64,000 nt of DNA from Paenibacillus aestuarii (GCF_027789125.1 NZ_JAQFVF010000034.1:1-64000), one strand, 5' to 3'. Counted from the stretch's first letter, positions 9,294 through 18,293 are shown. The notes: generated from the letters alone by a model not told the origin. Program-made: numbers and translations.

Positions 9294-10391
9294 ATGATTG
9301 TGAAGGAGAAAATAACTCATCTTCAATTAGGGTTCTTACTATTCGGATTTATCGCCGGTTTCGAAAGCATGTTTTTAACCGAATCCAAGCTGATGAAACA
9401 GGATGTATGGATCGCGAACCTTTTCAATACTGCAGCCGGGATCGCGTTGCTCTGGATTATTTCGTTTGTTCAACGTCAGTTCCCGAACCTTAATTTGACC
9501 GAGATTTGCGACAAGTTGCTGGGAAGATGGTTCAGCAAAGTGCTGCTCTGTGTATATCTGCTCAATAACTTGGAAACCGTATCGGGAGGTTTCAGGGCGG
9601 TATCCATGTTTTATACCACGGTAATTTTGCCAAATACGAATTCGGATTATCTAATATTTTTGTATGCGGCTTGTTCAACCTATGCTGTGTACATCGGCCT
9701 CGGCACTATTGCGCGTACAAACCTGGTCATCTTACCGTTCTTTTTGCTCGGTTTTCTTGTCACGTGCTTGTTTATCATTCCGGAAATCCAAACCAATCCT
9801 TTTCTACCTCAACTCAAGAGTTCGTTGCCGAATAGGGTGGTCGGAAGCATGCATTTGTTTACCTTTACCTTCTCGCAAGTGATTACGTTTGGATTTCTCA
9901 TGTCGCGCGTTGAAAATATTAAGAAAATTTTCTCTTCCTGCACAATCGCAATATTGATGACAAGTATTTATTTAATTATGATTTCCTATCTGACTTTAAG
10001 CTCTCTGGGATTTAACTATGTGCAGACTTCGACGTATCCGTTCTTTGCGACGATTCAAATGGTAAAGTTCGGAGAGTATCTAGAGCGGATTGAAGTTCTA
10101 TTGGTGGGTCTATGGACGGTCCTTACCTTGGTCTATATGGTGGTCATGCAATATGTGTTTACGCTTGTGGCTGGCCATGTTTTCGGTATTTCAAAGATGA
10201 AACCTTTTGTGGTAGCGATGGGGCTCCTATGCTTCGTACATACTTCAAAAAGCTTTATTCGCACTGCAGATCACTTTACGTACGGCATAAAGATTTATCC
10301 GCTTTCCTCATTACTGCCCTGTATTGCCTTTCCGGTCTTGTTACTGGTTATGACTTTGATTAAGAGGAGAAGAGAAGTGAAGTCCTTATGA
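9294..10391 (+). CDS. gerB: spore germinant receptor B subunit (GerB family, APC-type permease)
   Basis: This 365-residue polytopic protein of the GerAB/YndE spore germination family has about ten membrane segments. Typical features are the N-terminal QLGFLLFGFIAGFESM helix, WIISFVQRQFPNLNLTEICDKLLG, the RAVSMFYTTVILPNTNSDY segment and the central TFTFSQVITFGFLMSRVENIKK. The start at 9294 follows AAAGGTGGG; the upstream in-frame GTG at 9267 overlaps the previous gene without a site. The B subunit is thought to bind germinant inside the membrane. This is the last gene of the operon. A decayed homologous 3' part occurs at 24705. Confidence 0.9.
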   Translation: MIVKEKITHLQLGFLLFGFIAGFESMFLTESKLMKQDVWIANLFNTAAGIALLWIISFVQRQFPNLNLTEICDKLLGRWFSKVLLCVYLLNNLETVSGGFRAVSMFYTTVILPNTNSDYLIFLYAACSTYAVYIGLGTIARTNLVILPFFLLGFLVTCLFIIPEIQTNPFLPQLKSSLPNRVVGSMHLFTFTFSQVITFGFLMSRVENIKKIFSSCTIAILMTSIYLIMISYLTLSSLGFNYVQTSTYPFFATIQMVKFGEYLERIEVLLVGLWTVLTLVYMVVMQYVFTLVAGHVFGISKMKPFVVAMGLLCFVHTSKSFIRTADHFTYGIKIYPLSSLLPCIAFPVLLLVMTLIKRRREVKSL

Positions 10392-10435
10392 TGGGGATAA
10401 TGTAATGTACCTTACAGCTAACCATGCGGTTTGGA

Positions 10436-10880
10436 CCTCTGTCAAGAAAGTGGATACAAGCTTAGACTTTTTTCTCTTATCAAACTGAGCTGCGAACCGA
10501 GCGGGAGACATGTAGCCTAACGAGCCGTGGATCCGCTTGTGGTTGTAAAAGAACTCAATATACCGGTAAATCTCTTCATAGGCTTGCTGCTGTGGAAGGA
10601 TTCGATGCAGGCGTTGTCATAGCAATTTCCTTTTCGACTCATACTGGCAATCATTACGTATGTCTTTAGCTGGTTTCGGTACTCTTCAGAGGTATACTGG
10701 GATCCACGATCTGAATGGTGAAGTAGCTCAGCTTTGGGTTGTTTGTTTACGTAGGCCTCGTCCAAGGCATTCAAAACAAGCGCCGTTGTCATACGGTCGC
10801 CAAGTCGCCAACCAACAATTTCGCGCGTACAGAGATCGAACTACAGGCACGAAATTTTCTACGCTAAAATTATAGTTTAT
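10436..10880 (-). mobile_element. IS3-family (IS150-like) transposase remnant
   Basis: On the minus strand the C-terminal half of an IS3 OrfB integrase is readable. It shows the DDE segment LLHHSDRGSQYTSEEYRNQL and the catalytic Glu in CYDNACIESFHS. After a frameshift it continues as IYRYIEFFYNHKRIHGSLGY and the terminal block SPARFAAQFDKRKKS. The outer end TGTCAAGAAAGTGGATAC near 10440 resembles the terminal repeat of this group. OrfA, the N-terminal half of OrfB and the other end are missing, so the element is dead. It marks a break between the germination operon and scrambled gene fragments. Confidence 0.85.
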
Positions 10881-10892
10881 AAATAACGAGTA

Positions 10893-11335
10893 CTAGTTGA
10901 TCAGGCTCTTCTTCAAATCATAGCATCGGACTCTCCACACAATCATAATCACTCCAATCCCCAGAAGCATGATACCACTCCAGGCGATCTGTTTAAGTCC
11001 TAAATCAGTGATGAACAACCCCCCAATAAACGTACCGAGTGTGATTCCTAAATTACTAAATGAGACAAATAAACCATTGGAAAACTGAGGCGCATCGGTT
11101 GCGATGGATGTAATCCATAATTGAGAAAAGTTCAGGCCGATGGTGGTGATAATACCCCAAAGCAGGACAAGCACGATCATTGGAATCGAGTAACAGCCAA
11201 AGAAATCAATCATCAAGTAGATGAAACCGAAAACAAAGGGGAAAATCAGGGCGGTTCTTATTGTATTTTTACTAAACAGATATCCAGCTACGCCGGACAT
11301 AATTAAAGTGGAGGCGATTAGGTGGCTCTTTTTTA
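10893..11335 (-). pseudogene. MFS transporter, C-terminal fragment
   Basis: About 145 residues remain of an MFS permease: four to five hydrophobic helices, with LFVSFSNLGITLGTFIGGLFI typical of helix 11 in the DHA1 drug-efflux group. The frame is open further to 11417, but the first 29 residues run antisense through the start of the Crp/Fnr fragment and are not MFS-like. The N-terminal half is missing, so it is a fragment joined head to head with the regulator relic. Confidence 0.75.
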
Positions 11336-11379
11336 CAAGAATTTTCGTTGTCCCATCTGAAGGAGGTAGCCAAGCAGTG

Positions 11380-11793
11380 ATGTTAGATAAACGCTCATAT
11401 TTGTCGAAAATGAGCATATTTGACGTATTGACCCCTGATGAATTGACGGAGCTTGATCATATTTCGCTCATGACCCATTTTAATGCTATCCCAAAAGGAA
11501 GCCTAATACAGACGCCTGAAACCGCTAAAGATAGACTGTTTTTTCTTAAAGAATGTAAATTGCGAGTATATCGCACGAATTTGGAAGGGAAGCAATTTAC
11601 AATAGTGATTCTAGGCAAAGGCAATGTCTTCGGCGAGATCGACACATTCTCTTTTGGGACGAAAGGGCTTTATATCGAAACCATGGAGGAAACGTTAATA
11701 TGTTCGGTGTCCAAACAAGATTTTGAAGATTTCTTAGCGGCACGTCCTCTGCTTGCCATGAAAATGTTAACGGAATTGATATTATCCACATGA
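11380..11793 (+). pseudogene. Crp/Fnr regulator lacking its DNA-binding domain
   Basis: The 137 residues form a cyclic-nucleotide-binding-type beta roll close to those at 22796 and 25096: LTPDELTELDHISLMTHFNAIPKG, EGKQFTIVILGKGNVFGEID and GLYIETMEETLICSVS. The frame stops inside the dimerisation helix (MLTELILST), so the winged helix-turn-helix is lost. The start is well formed, with AAGGAGGT 12 bases before the ATG, so a stable sensor-only polypeptide is possible. I favour decay, because an isochorismatase fragment begins immediately after. Confidence 0.8.
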
Positions 11794-11849
11794 TCATAAA
11801 TGTGAGTTCGTCAGCGTTGGCGAACAAATGATGCATAATTTGAAAAAGT

Positions 11850-12219
11850 TTAATGTCGACGGACCTCAAAAAGAGTACCGAATTCTTCACAAGCTGATTT
11901 TTATGAAGCATTTAAACCTTATATCGAAGACGAGGAGAATGTCGTTACAAGTCCCCACAAAATCTTCGGACCTGAATCGAATGATCTTGTTCTGCATCTG
12001 CGTAAACGTGGAATTAGTAAAGTAATGATCTCAGGCATGAATTCGAACATTTGTGTGGATGCCCATATGCGTGAGCTCGTGGAGCAAGGATTTGAGGTCG
12101 CCGTAATTCACGATGCTACCGCGGCACCAGGTATGGAAGCTTATAATGCGGGCAAAGTGAATTTCGGCTTATTATGTAGCGAGTCATGGACGACAGTCGA
12201 AGCTGTAGAGCATATGTAA
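11850..12219 (+). pseudogene. isochorismatase-family hydrolase, 5'-truncated
   Basis: From about 11885 the frame reads SSQADFYEAFKPYIEDEENV, SPHKIFGPESNDLVLHLRKR, the nucleophile region SGMNSNICVDAHMRELVEQG and a natural end VEAVEHM. It matches the C-terminal 60 percent of the intact gene at 2048, keeping the Lys and Cys but lacking the N-terminal Asp and the signal segment. No start codon is placed sensibly. It is a relic directly behind the truncated Crp gene. Confidence 0.75.
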
Positions 12220-12850
12220 TCTAAAAACTAAAGAATTATGTACTGTATATAGAGTGACTACAAAATAGCGAATGAACGGGAGATTATCATTACTCGTTCG
12301 TCTAGGTATCCACTCAAAGCGGTACAGAAAGCGGGAGACGAATCGGTCAGTAGATTATTGGAGCATCCCTAATACAAAATTTGCAAAATTCATTCCGAAT
12401 AAGATCCGGAAGTATTGAATTCTTGTTGCCATGATCATCTGCGTTTCCACTGTCATGGAGAAAATAAATCTTAGGCGAAGTTAATATTAGCAAATAGATT
12501 CAGCTTTTGTTCCATAATTTATCCACTTTTAAAGAAAGAATAGTAGCTCGACTTGCTCCTTTTCAAATTGACCTAGGAAGGAACGGACTGTTCGAGGTAA
12601 GAATGCAGATCATTAAATGGGTTATCCAATATTTCACATGAAAATGTGAAAACCGCGATATACAAGGCTTTAGCTTACTCATTAATACAATAATTACTTA
12701 TAAGTTACTATATAACAAATAAGTGGGTACTTTTACTATTGTTACTTTTAATTCATAAAGTCGTTTGTAAGATGTTCTTAACATATTATAAGGGGCGCAA
12801 AAACACCGGGGTACGAAGATTTTTCAATAATATGATTGGGGGAGTAAATA
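12220..12850. other. 631-bp gene-free stretch before the MFS efflux gene
   Basis: No credible coding frame is visible. The right part holds a palindromic operator at 12704 and AT-rich sequence suited to a promoter. It resembles the regions upstream of 15083 and 16942 over about 55 bp, including the downstream blocks GTGGGTACTTTT and ATTCATAA. Confidence 0.6.
12704..12716. promoter_or_regulatory. GTTAC-type palindromic operator 1
   Basis: GTTACTATATAAC is an imperfect form of the GTTAC-TAT-GTAAC palindrome seen at 15124, 16419 and 16807. It lies 135 bp before the MFS gene. The likely ligand is one of the HxlR regulators encoded nearby, by position only. Confidence 0.55.
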
Positions 12851-14050
12851 ATGAATAAAAGTGAATTATCTAAACAACAGAAATTTTTGATATTTAGTTT
12901 GTTTTTATTAACCTTTGTATTGGGGACCAGTGAATTTGCCATTGTAGGATTATTAAATGAGATTGCAACCGATCTTCATAGTACAATTGCAGCAGTTGGA
13001 ACATTAGTATCTGGGTTTGCAGTCGCTTTTGCCATCGGTACACCAATATTAACTTCGCTATTGAGCCGCTTTAATAAATATCCCCTAATGTTAATGTTGA
13101 TATCTTTCTTTATTATTGCCAATGTCCTTAGTGCATTATCCTACAATTATGAAGTATTATTTTTATCTCGAATTCTTACAGCAATTGCTGAAGGTGTCTT
13201 GGTTGCATATGCGCTAAATATTGGAACAAATGATAAGATTCCAAATGAAAAGAAGGGATTCGCCCTCTCCATGATATTCTCAGGATTCACCTTTTCTAGC
13301 GTCATTGGAGTTCCCTTAGGCACATATATTGGACAAGTATACGGATGGCATATGACATTCTGGACTACATCAGTATTAGGTGTTATTACACTTGTTATTT
13401 CTATGAGCATCATTCCAAGAAATATAGTTGGAGTGGAAAGCTCTATTAAAAATCAAATTGGTCTATTTATTCATCCGCAATTTATTTTGGCCTTCTTCAT
13501 TCCAACATTGAGTATTGCGGCAACATTTATTGTGTACACGTATCTAACAGCGATTATAAATGAAGTATTGTCCATTCCATTAGAATACGTTAGCTTGGTC
13601 CTTCTGATATATGGTATTTTTTCAGTTATTAGTAATATGATCGGTGGGAAAATAGCGTCAAAAAATGGAGTAAGTAAGCTGAGATACATTTTTATATTCC
13701 AAGCTTTAATTCTCGCATCCTTGTATTTAACAGCTTTTTCAATTTATTCTGCGATGATTAGTATCTTATTGATGTCATTGGTTGTTTTTGTCCAAGGATC
13801 TACAAGTCAAATTTATTTTGTTGAGTTAGCAGAGAAGCATTTTCCAGCAGCAAGGGATTTAGCTGCATCATTGACCCCTGTATCCATAAATTTTGGTATT
13901 GCTATCGGATCTGCTATTGGTGGTTTGGTTGTTACTAACATGGGACTAATTCATGTCTCATGGGTAGGAGGAATCTTTGCCTTAGCTGCTTCATTTGTAA
14001 CCTTCTTGAGCTTTCGTTTGAATCAGAAAGTGAAGGCGAAAAAATCATGA
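12851..14050 (+). CDS. MFS transporter, DHA1/AraJ-like efflux pump
   Basis: This 399-residue permease has twelve predicted helices. It starts with the conserved LLTFVLGTSEFAIVGLLNEIA segment and continues with VGTLVSGFAVAFAIGTPI and the motif-A-like LLSRFNKYPLML loop between helices 2 and 3. The set resembles AraJ/PbuE-type DHA1 exporters of drugs, sugars or nucleosides. TTGGGGGAGTAA precedes the ATG. An HxlR-family regulator follows 37 bp downstream, probably co-transcribed, so a regulated efflux unit is likely. The operator at 12704 would control both. Confidence 0.88.
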   Translation: MNKSELSKQQKFLIFSLFLLTFVLGTSEFAIVGLLNEIATDLHSTIAAVGTLVSGFAVAFAIGTPILTSLLSRFNKYPLMLMLISFFIIANVLSALSYNYEVLFLSRILTAIAEGVLVAYALNIGTNDKIPNEKKGFALSMIFSGFTFSSVIGVPLGTYIGQVYGWHMTFWTTSVLGVITLVISMSIIPRNIVGVESSIKNQIGLFIHPQFILAFFIPTLSIAATFIVYTYLTAIINEVLSIPLEYVSLVLLIYGIFSVISNMIGGKIASKNGVSKLRYIFIFQALILASLYLTAFSIYSAMISILLMSLVVFVQGSTSQIYFVELAEKHFPAARDLAASLTPVSINFGIAIGSAIGGLVVTNMGLIHVSWVGGIFALAASFVTFLSFRLNQKVKAKKS

Positions 14051-14087
14051 TTGGGGACATATTATAGAGTATAAGGAGCTATTGAGT

Positions 14088-14441
14088 ATGAAAATTTATT
14101 ATTGTGACATTGAAGTGGCGATGCAAATACTCGGGGGAAAATGGAAAACACAAATTTTGTATCATTTGACGAAAACACCGAAACGAACGAGTGAATTAAA
14201 GCGACTAGTTCAAGGTATTACTCAAAAAATGCTCATCCAAACACTTCGAGAATTAGAGACAGATAGAATTATTACTCGGACGATTTACCAACAAGTCCCT
14301 CCTAGAGTCGAATATTCTGTAACAGAACTCGGACAATCACTTGAGCCTGCATTGAGATTGCTTTGCCAATGGGGGCAAAATTATGTTGAAGAAACCTTTG
14401 CTAAAGGTGAGGTCCAAATTTTGAATTTAGATAAGAATTAA
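14088..14441 (+). CDS. HxlR-family redox/electrophile regulator, copy 1
   Basis: This 117-residue winged-helix protein has family hallmarks: the N-terminal Cys in MKIYYCDIEVAMQILGGKWK, the recognition-helix region RTSELKRLVQGITQKMLIQTLRELE and the wing IYQQVPPRVEYSVTELG. HxlR/DUF24 proteins such as YodB, CatR and HypR use that N-terminal Cys to sense quinones, diamide or disulfide stress and control azoreductase and oxygenase genes. I use the ATG at 14088 with AAGGAG nine bases before it; a TTG at 14082 is less likely. It forms a unit with the MFS pump upstream. Confidence 0.88.
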   Translation: MKIYYCDIEVAMQILGGKWKTQILYHLTKTPKRTSELKRLVQGITQKMLIQTLRELETDRIITRTIYQQVPPRVEYSVTELGQSLEPALRLLCQWGQNYVEETFAKGEVQILNLDKN

Positions 14442-14603
14442 GATGGTAGTACAACTTAGTAACAAAATGAACGGGTGTTCCAGCCTAGATTTAGTTCTCA
14501 CGGCTAGCAAAGGAACTATTAGCAGTGTGCCAAGAAAGCTCATATATAAGTTGTCACCGCGATTTCCCGTAAACACAGTAGTGCTGTGAAAGCCTGAATT
14601 TAA

Positions 14604-14643
14604 ACAGTCCTGTAAACACCAAAACCAGTGTTCACAGGACTGT
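14604..14643. terminator. hairpin terminator between the two HxlR genes
   Basis: ACAGTCCTGTAAACAC pairs with GTGTTCACAGGACTGT (one mismatch) around eight bases, followed by CATTTTAAG. It serves the pump-HxlR unit and perhaps the convergent HxlR copy 2. Confidence 0.75.
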
Positions 14644-14735
14644 CATTTTAAGTGTTAAAAGGTCAACAATTATGAATACCCATAAAATGAATTGAATCAA
14701 TATTCCAATAGATATATTTGAAACTAAGATTAACA

Positions 14736-15083
14736 TTATTCTACGGATAGAATTTGATACTCATCCTCAGAGAATGTTTTTTCTGCATAATCGCCCCCCC
14801 AGGAGCAAAGTGCTCTTAGCATAGGCTCGAGCGACTGACCAAGTTCAGTAGTTGAATATTCAACTTTAGGAGGTACTTGTTTATACGTCTCCCTGCGAAT
14901 AAGACCGTCAGTTTCTAATTCACGAAGTGTTTGAATTAGCATTTTTTGAGAAATGCTTTGAATAAGTTTTTTTAACTCGCTTGTTCGCTTTGGACCTTTT
15001 ATCAAATGGTACAAAATAAGCCCCTTCCACTTACCTCCAATAACGTCCAACGAAATCTCTAAGTCGCAATAATATGTTTTCAT
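14736..15083 (-). CDS. HxlR-family redox/electrophile regulator, copy 2
   Basis: This 115-residue paralogue of copy 1 has about the same winged-helix core: MKTYYCDLEISLDVIGGKWK, RTSELKKLIQSISQKMLIQT and YKQVPPKVEYSTTELGQSLE. The sensing Cys near the N-terminus is kept. The start at 15083 has GGAAGGTG upstream and lines up with copy 1; a longer frame to 15158 would run across the operator. The palindrome at 15124 lies in its promoter region, which suggests autoregulation. A third, broken copy lies at 16645. Confidence 0.88.
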   Translation of the reverse strand: MKTYYCDLEISLDVIGGKWKGLILYHLIKGPKRTSELKKLIQSISQKMLIQTLRELETDGLIRRETYKQVPPKVEYSTTELGQSLEPMLRALCSWGGDYAEKTFSEDEYQILSVE

Positions 15084-15123
15084 ATTTGATATAACACCTT
15101 CCCATTTTAATTGTAACTCTTTG

Positions 15124-15136
15124 GTTACTATGTAAC
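15124..15136. promoter_or_regulatory. GTTAC-type palindromic operator 2
   Basis: GTTACTATGTAAC is a perfect 5-3-5 palindrome 41 bp upstream of the HxlR copy 2 start. The same 13-mer occurs at 16807, and its complement form GTTACATAGTAAC occurs at 16419. Confidence 0.7.
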
Positions 15137-15529
15137 AAAAAAAGTGTGTACTTTTCATATTACTTCATATGATTCATAATATCATTTAGTATGTTAACCA
15201 ACTGAAAAGAAAATAACCATGACAAAACCGATATTAGTGCTTATTCTTATGTAAATTTGATAAACGATCGCAATGATTAACGATTGCAATTAAATACTTG
15301 AAACTTGGCTTCTTAATCTTATTCTGTTCTTAAAAGAGAAATCTTCAGTTTTTGCGAAATGGAAATTTGATTCAAATGTATACCTTTTTCTTTGTTGTTG
15401 AAATTTTCGAATCCACATATTAGCGAGAAGTCCAGCTAGCATTTGCAAAACAGGCCACCAGATTGAATCTGGTGGCCATTATCATTTTTTTCAGTTGCCA
15501 TGATTAATACTGCAATAACTGTTAGTATT
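15137..15529. other. 393-bp stretch without a gene
   Basis: I see no coding frame. It contains the hairpin at 15453 and AT-rich sequence. By analogy with 16807, where HxlR and azoreductase diverge, a plus-strand partner gene of HxlR copy 2 may once have stood here, but nothing recognisable remains. Confidence 0.5.
15453..15477. terminator. palindromic hairpin downstream of the NTF2-like gene
   Basis: GGCCACCAGATT is followed by GAATCTGGTGGCC, a 12-bp stem with almost no loop. The T-tract is weak on the minus strand (GTTTTGC) and better on the plus strand (ATTATCATTTTTT). Confidence 0.5.
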
Positions 15530-15904
15530 TTATGAAGACGGTGCATCAATGAATAAAGTTAGGGAAATGATTTTACCATCTTCAACGAGAATAAAATCTT
15601 GACCAGTGATCTTGCTTGGTTCTTCGGGTGGTCCGTAAAACCAGTTAAATCTCACTTGACCATGGTGCTCGTCTATAGATTTAGGAATTATAGTGAATTT
15701 AAAACCAGGGTTTTTAGCTTGTACCTCATCGATCAGCCCCATGAGAGCATCATGTCCAACAATTACATCTTCAAAAAATGGATCATACACCCGACAGTAC
15801 TCAGAATACACCTCAGAGATTGCGATTCTTCTTTTCTTGGGATCGATCTCGCTCCAAACATTATCGATGTGTTTGTGTATTAGATCATTGATTGTGGTCG
15901 CCAT
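15530..15904 (-). CDS. NTF2-like/SnoaL-like small protein
   Basis: This 124-residue protein fits the NTF2-like cone fold: an N-terminal helix (INDLIHKHIDNVWSEI), a segment EVYSEYCRVYDPFFEDVIVGHDALMGLIDEV typical of SnoaL-like proteins, and paired strands GQVRFNWFYGPP and ITGQDFILVEDGKIISLTLFID. Relatives include polyketide cyclases and many uncharacterised hydrolases; no catalytic set is diagnostic here. GGGAGATATAACGA precedes the ATG. It lies on the minus strand behind the ABM gene, with 75 bp between them, so the two may share a transcript. Confidence 0.75.
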   Translation of the reverse strand: MATTINDLIHKHIDNVWSEIDPKKRRIAISEVYSEYCRVYDPFFEDVIVGHDALMGLIDEVQAKNPGFKFTIIPKSIDEHHGQVRFNWFYGPPEEPSKITGQDFILVEDGKIISLTLFIDAPSS

Positions 15905-15978
15905 TCGTTATATCTCCCATTGCTCAATATTTACACTACAGCATTTTGGCAGTCATTATTGCTAATTTTATTAATATT

Positions 15979-16320
15979 TTAACGAGTCGTGCTAGTCAGC
16001 TTGCTGCCCCATTCCCCGACAGGTTCAAGCCAACTTATTATTCTATCCTCAATGAGGCTTGAAAGTGCACCTTCATACTCACTACGGTAAGGCTTCGGAA
16101 GTTCTTCTTGTATCCAGTTTTCTCTAGTACCTTGCCAAATCTCATAAATAACAAGATCATTGGGATTATCTAGATCATCAGATACGATTGCATTTACGAA
16201 AGTAGGCTCATTTCTAAAGTTGTTAATCATTGAAAACAAACTGTCACGAAATGATTCTTTTTTCCCTGGTTTTATTTTAAAACGAATATTGAGAATAATT
16301 TGATTTGTATTAGTGGACAT
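15979..16320 (-). CDS. ABM-domain monooxygenase, copy 2
   Basis: This 113-residue ABM-fold protein is paralogous to the one at 5498. It shares QIILNIRFKIKPGKKESFRD, NEPTFVNAIVSDDLDNPNDL and YEIWQGTRENWIQEELPKPY. I start at MSTNTNQ because AAGGAGCGGGCG stands just upstream; the frame is open to 16377 but has no site there. The operator at 16419 is about 100 bp upstream, so the gene probably belongs to the HxlR regulon, as YodB-controlled oxygenases do in Bacillus. The reaction is likely quinol or related small-molecule oxidation; the substrate is unknown. Confidence 0.85.
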   Translation of the reverse strand: MSTNTNQIILNIRFKIKPGKKESFRDSLFSMINNFRNEPTFVNAIVSDDLDNPNDLVIYEIWQGTRENWIQEELPKPYRSEYEGALSSLIEDRIISWLEPVGEWGSKLTSTTR

Positions 16321-16418
16321 AATCGCCCGCTCCTTATATTTTAAATAATTTAATGTTTTCGTGGCCACAAGAGTCATTATGGACCAAAAGTATTAATGCG
16401 AGAAGTACAGACTTTTTG

Positions 16419-16431
16419 GTTACATAGTAAC
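16419..16431. promoter_or_regulatory. GTTAC-type palindromic operator 3
   Basis: GTTACATAGTAAC is the same 5-3-5 palindrome with the inner triplet inverted. It sits upstream of the ABM gene on the minus strand. Confidence 0.65.
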
Positions 16432-16644
16432 TAAAAAGTAATATTTGAGGCAAAATAATGCAAAATCACAAATGGAAAATGTTGCGGCAATTAAGCAAAA
16501 TGAAGTTAAATAAAGTTTTGTATGTGTTCTAATAACATTATTATTAGAAATTATAATCTGGAGTATACTTAGTTTTTTAAATGAAAAATACCAGAACATG
16601 TTTTGGTTATATTATCATTAATCCTAATCTGTATACAGCAAGTA

Positions 16645-16768
16645 CTTTTTCTGCATAATTACCCCCCATACTCAAAACGCTTTCAACATAGGCTCAAGCG
16701 ATTTATGTCTTCCATTTACCTCCAATTACATCCAAAGAAATCTCTAAATCTCAATAGTAAGTTTTCAT
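16645..16768 (-). pseudogene. HxlR-family regulator relic, copy 3
   Basis: On the minus strand the sequence starts like the other HxlR genes (ATGAAAACTTACTATTGAGA, with a stop where the sensing Cys codon should be), keeps the DVIGGKWK-like region, then jumps to the C-terminal LEPMLKAF-type and GGNYAEKV-like end. The recognition helix and wing are deleted. It lies exactly where a divergent HxlR gene would be relative to the operator at 16807 and the azoreductase. Confidence 0.7.
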
Positions 16769-16806
16769 GTTAATAACAACTGCTAATAAACAATTATTAC
16801 TTTTTA

Positions 16807-16819
16807 GTTACTATGTAAC
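16807..16819. promoter_or_regulatory. GTTAC-type palindromic operator 4
   Basis: GTTACTATGTAAC is a perfect palindrome between the HxlR relic and the azoreductase. The flanking 50 bp (AAAAAGGTGTGTTCTTT, then GATTCATAATAGCATTT) match the flank of the site at 15124. Confidence 0.7.
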
Positions 16820-16941
16820 AAAAAGGTGTGTTCTTTCCAAAAAAGTTATTTTGATTCATAATAGCATTTGTTCGCGAACAAATATAGAATACGAAAATTA
16901 TATTATTTTTTATTATCAAGCAACCACTAGGAGTGATTAAC

Positions 16942-17580
16942 ATGTCAACCGTACTGTACGTAACAGCACATCCTTTAAATGAGAGTGTATCCCACAGCTT
17001 GTCTGTAGGAAATGAATTTATTCAAGCATATCGTGAAGCGAATCCAAAAGATGAAGTCATTCATCTGGATTTATATAAAATGGATATTCCACAAATTGAT
17101 GCAGATGTCCTAAATGGATGGGGACTATTAAGAAGTGGTGCTTCCTTCGATCAATTAAGTACAGAATCAAAAATGAAAGTCTCACGCTTAAATGAATTAG
17201 TTGATCAATTTCTGGAAGCAGATAAAATTGTCGTCGCTAATCCAGTCTGGAATTTTTTGTTTCCTCCTGTATTAAAAACATACATTGACGCAATATGCAT
17301 AGCAGGGAAAACATTTAAATTCTCTGATGAAGGAAAACTTATAGGTTTAGCATCTGACAAAAAGCTGCTGCATATTCAAGCATCCGGTAGCGTCCTCTCG
17401 GAAGGGCCGTTCTCATCCTTCGAATTTAGTCATCGCTATCTGACAGCAATTGCGGCATTCATTGGTATTCCTTCAGTTGAAGTCATTTATATAGAGGGTG
17501 TAGGTGCATCAGCTAACAGAGTACCTGAAATTAAAGAAAAAGCACTCGAACAAGCACTAAAACTAGCCAAAATCTTCTAG
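16942..17580 (+). CDS. FMN-dependent NADH-azoreductase, copy 3
   Basis: This 212-residue AzoR flavoprotein has VLYVTAHPLNESVSHS at the start, NPVWNFLFPPVLKTYIDAIC in the flavin loop and [11 protein letters not shown] later. It is the most divergent of the three copies (for example PVWNF instead of PTWNF). The ATG at 16942 has AGGAG eight bases before it; a GTG three codons upstream lies inside that site. A pirin gene follows after 14 bp, giving an azoreductase-pirin operon. The GTTAC palindrome upstream suggests HxlR control and electrophile induction. Confidence 0.9.
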   Translation: MSTVLYVTAHPLNESVSHSLSVGNEFIQAYREANPKDEVIHLDLYKMDIPQIDADVLNGWGLLRSGASFDQLSTESKMKVSRLNELVDQFLEADKIVVANPVWNFLFPPVLKTYIDAICIAGKTFKFSDEGKLIGLASDKKLLHIQASGSVLSEGPFSSFEFSHRYLTAIAAFIGIPSVEVIYIEGVGASANRVPEIKEKALEQALKLAKIF

Positions 17581-17594
17581 AAGCAGGTGATACT

Positions 17595-18293
17595 ATGATT
17601 GAAGTGTTTCCAGCATCATCACGGCATCGTGCTGACTTAGGGTGGTTAACTAGCAACTTAAGTTTTTCGTTTGCGGATTATTATGATCCAAAAACAGTGT
17701 CGTTCGGCCCTATGCGAGTTTTAAATGATGACTTTGTAGTAAGTGGAAGCGGGTTTGGTATGCACCCTCACCGGAATATGGAAATCGTATCTATTGTTCT
17801 GGAAGGGGAATTGCAGCATCAAGACAGCACCGGGCATACAGCTGTGACCACATTTGGCGGTGTGCAGCGTATGACTGCGGGAACAGGAATCATTCATTCT
17901 GAGATGAATCCGGGAGAAGATACTGTAAATTTCCTTCAAATGTGGTTTGACCCGGAGGAAAATAACTTAACACCTTCATATCAAACAACTCAATACGATC
18001 CTTCGCTCATGAAAAACATACTATTACCGGTTGTTTCTAAAAATTCATCGACCAATGTATCGCATATTCATCAAGATCTCACGATTTATTTATCTGATCT
18101 TGAAGCAGGCGAGGTATTGAATTATGAGCAAGCAGAAGGACGGCGTATTTTTGTCTTTATTATTGAAGGTTCATTATGGTTAAATGAAAAAGAACTTCTT
18201 AATAAAAGAGATTCCGCCAGAATAACGAGTACATCAGCACTGCAACTTATTGCTGCCGATCATACAAGGTTCATGCTAGTTGATTTACCTTAA
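17595..18293 (+). CDS. pirin-family bicupin, copy 2
   Basis: This intact 232-residue pirin carries the family blocks LGWLTSNLSFSFADYYD, FGPMRVLNDD, the metal-ligand segment FGMHPHRNMEIVSIVLEG, VQRMTAGTGIIHSEMNP with the further His/Glu ligands, and FLQMWFDP. The second cupin is shorter and diverged. Pirins bind iron; some have quercetin dioxygenase activity or act as redox-sensitive cofactors. It is translated just behind the azoreductase (AAGCAGGTGATACT before ATG), so a joint role in handling quinones or flavonoid-like compounds is plausible but not shown. Confidence 0.9.
   Translation: MIEVFPASSRHRADLGWLTSNLSFSFADYYDPKTVSFGPMRVLNDDFVVSGSGFGMHPHRNMEIVSIVLEGELQHQDSTGHTAVTTFGGVQRMTAGTGIIHSEMNPGEDTVNFLQMWFDPEENNLTPSYQTTQYDPSLMKNILLPVVSKNSSTNVSHIHQDLTIYLSDLEAGEVLNYEQAEGRRIFVFIIEGSLWLNEKELLNKRDSARITSTSALQLIAADHTRFMLVDLP

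Noticed and set aside
12025..12219. Intact 64-residue gene
   Set aside because: It is the tail of a truncated isochorismatase-like gene that continues upstream in the same frame without a start.
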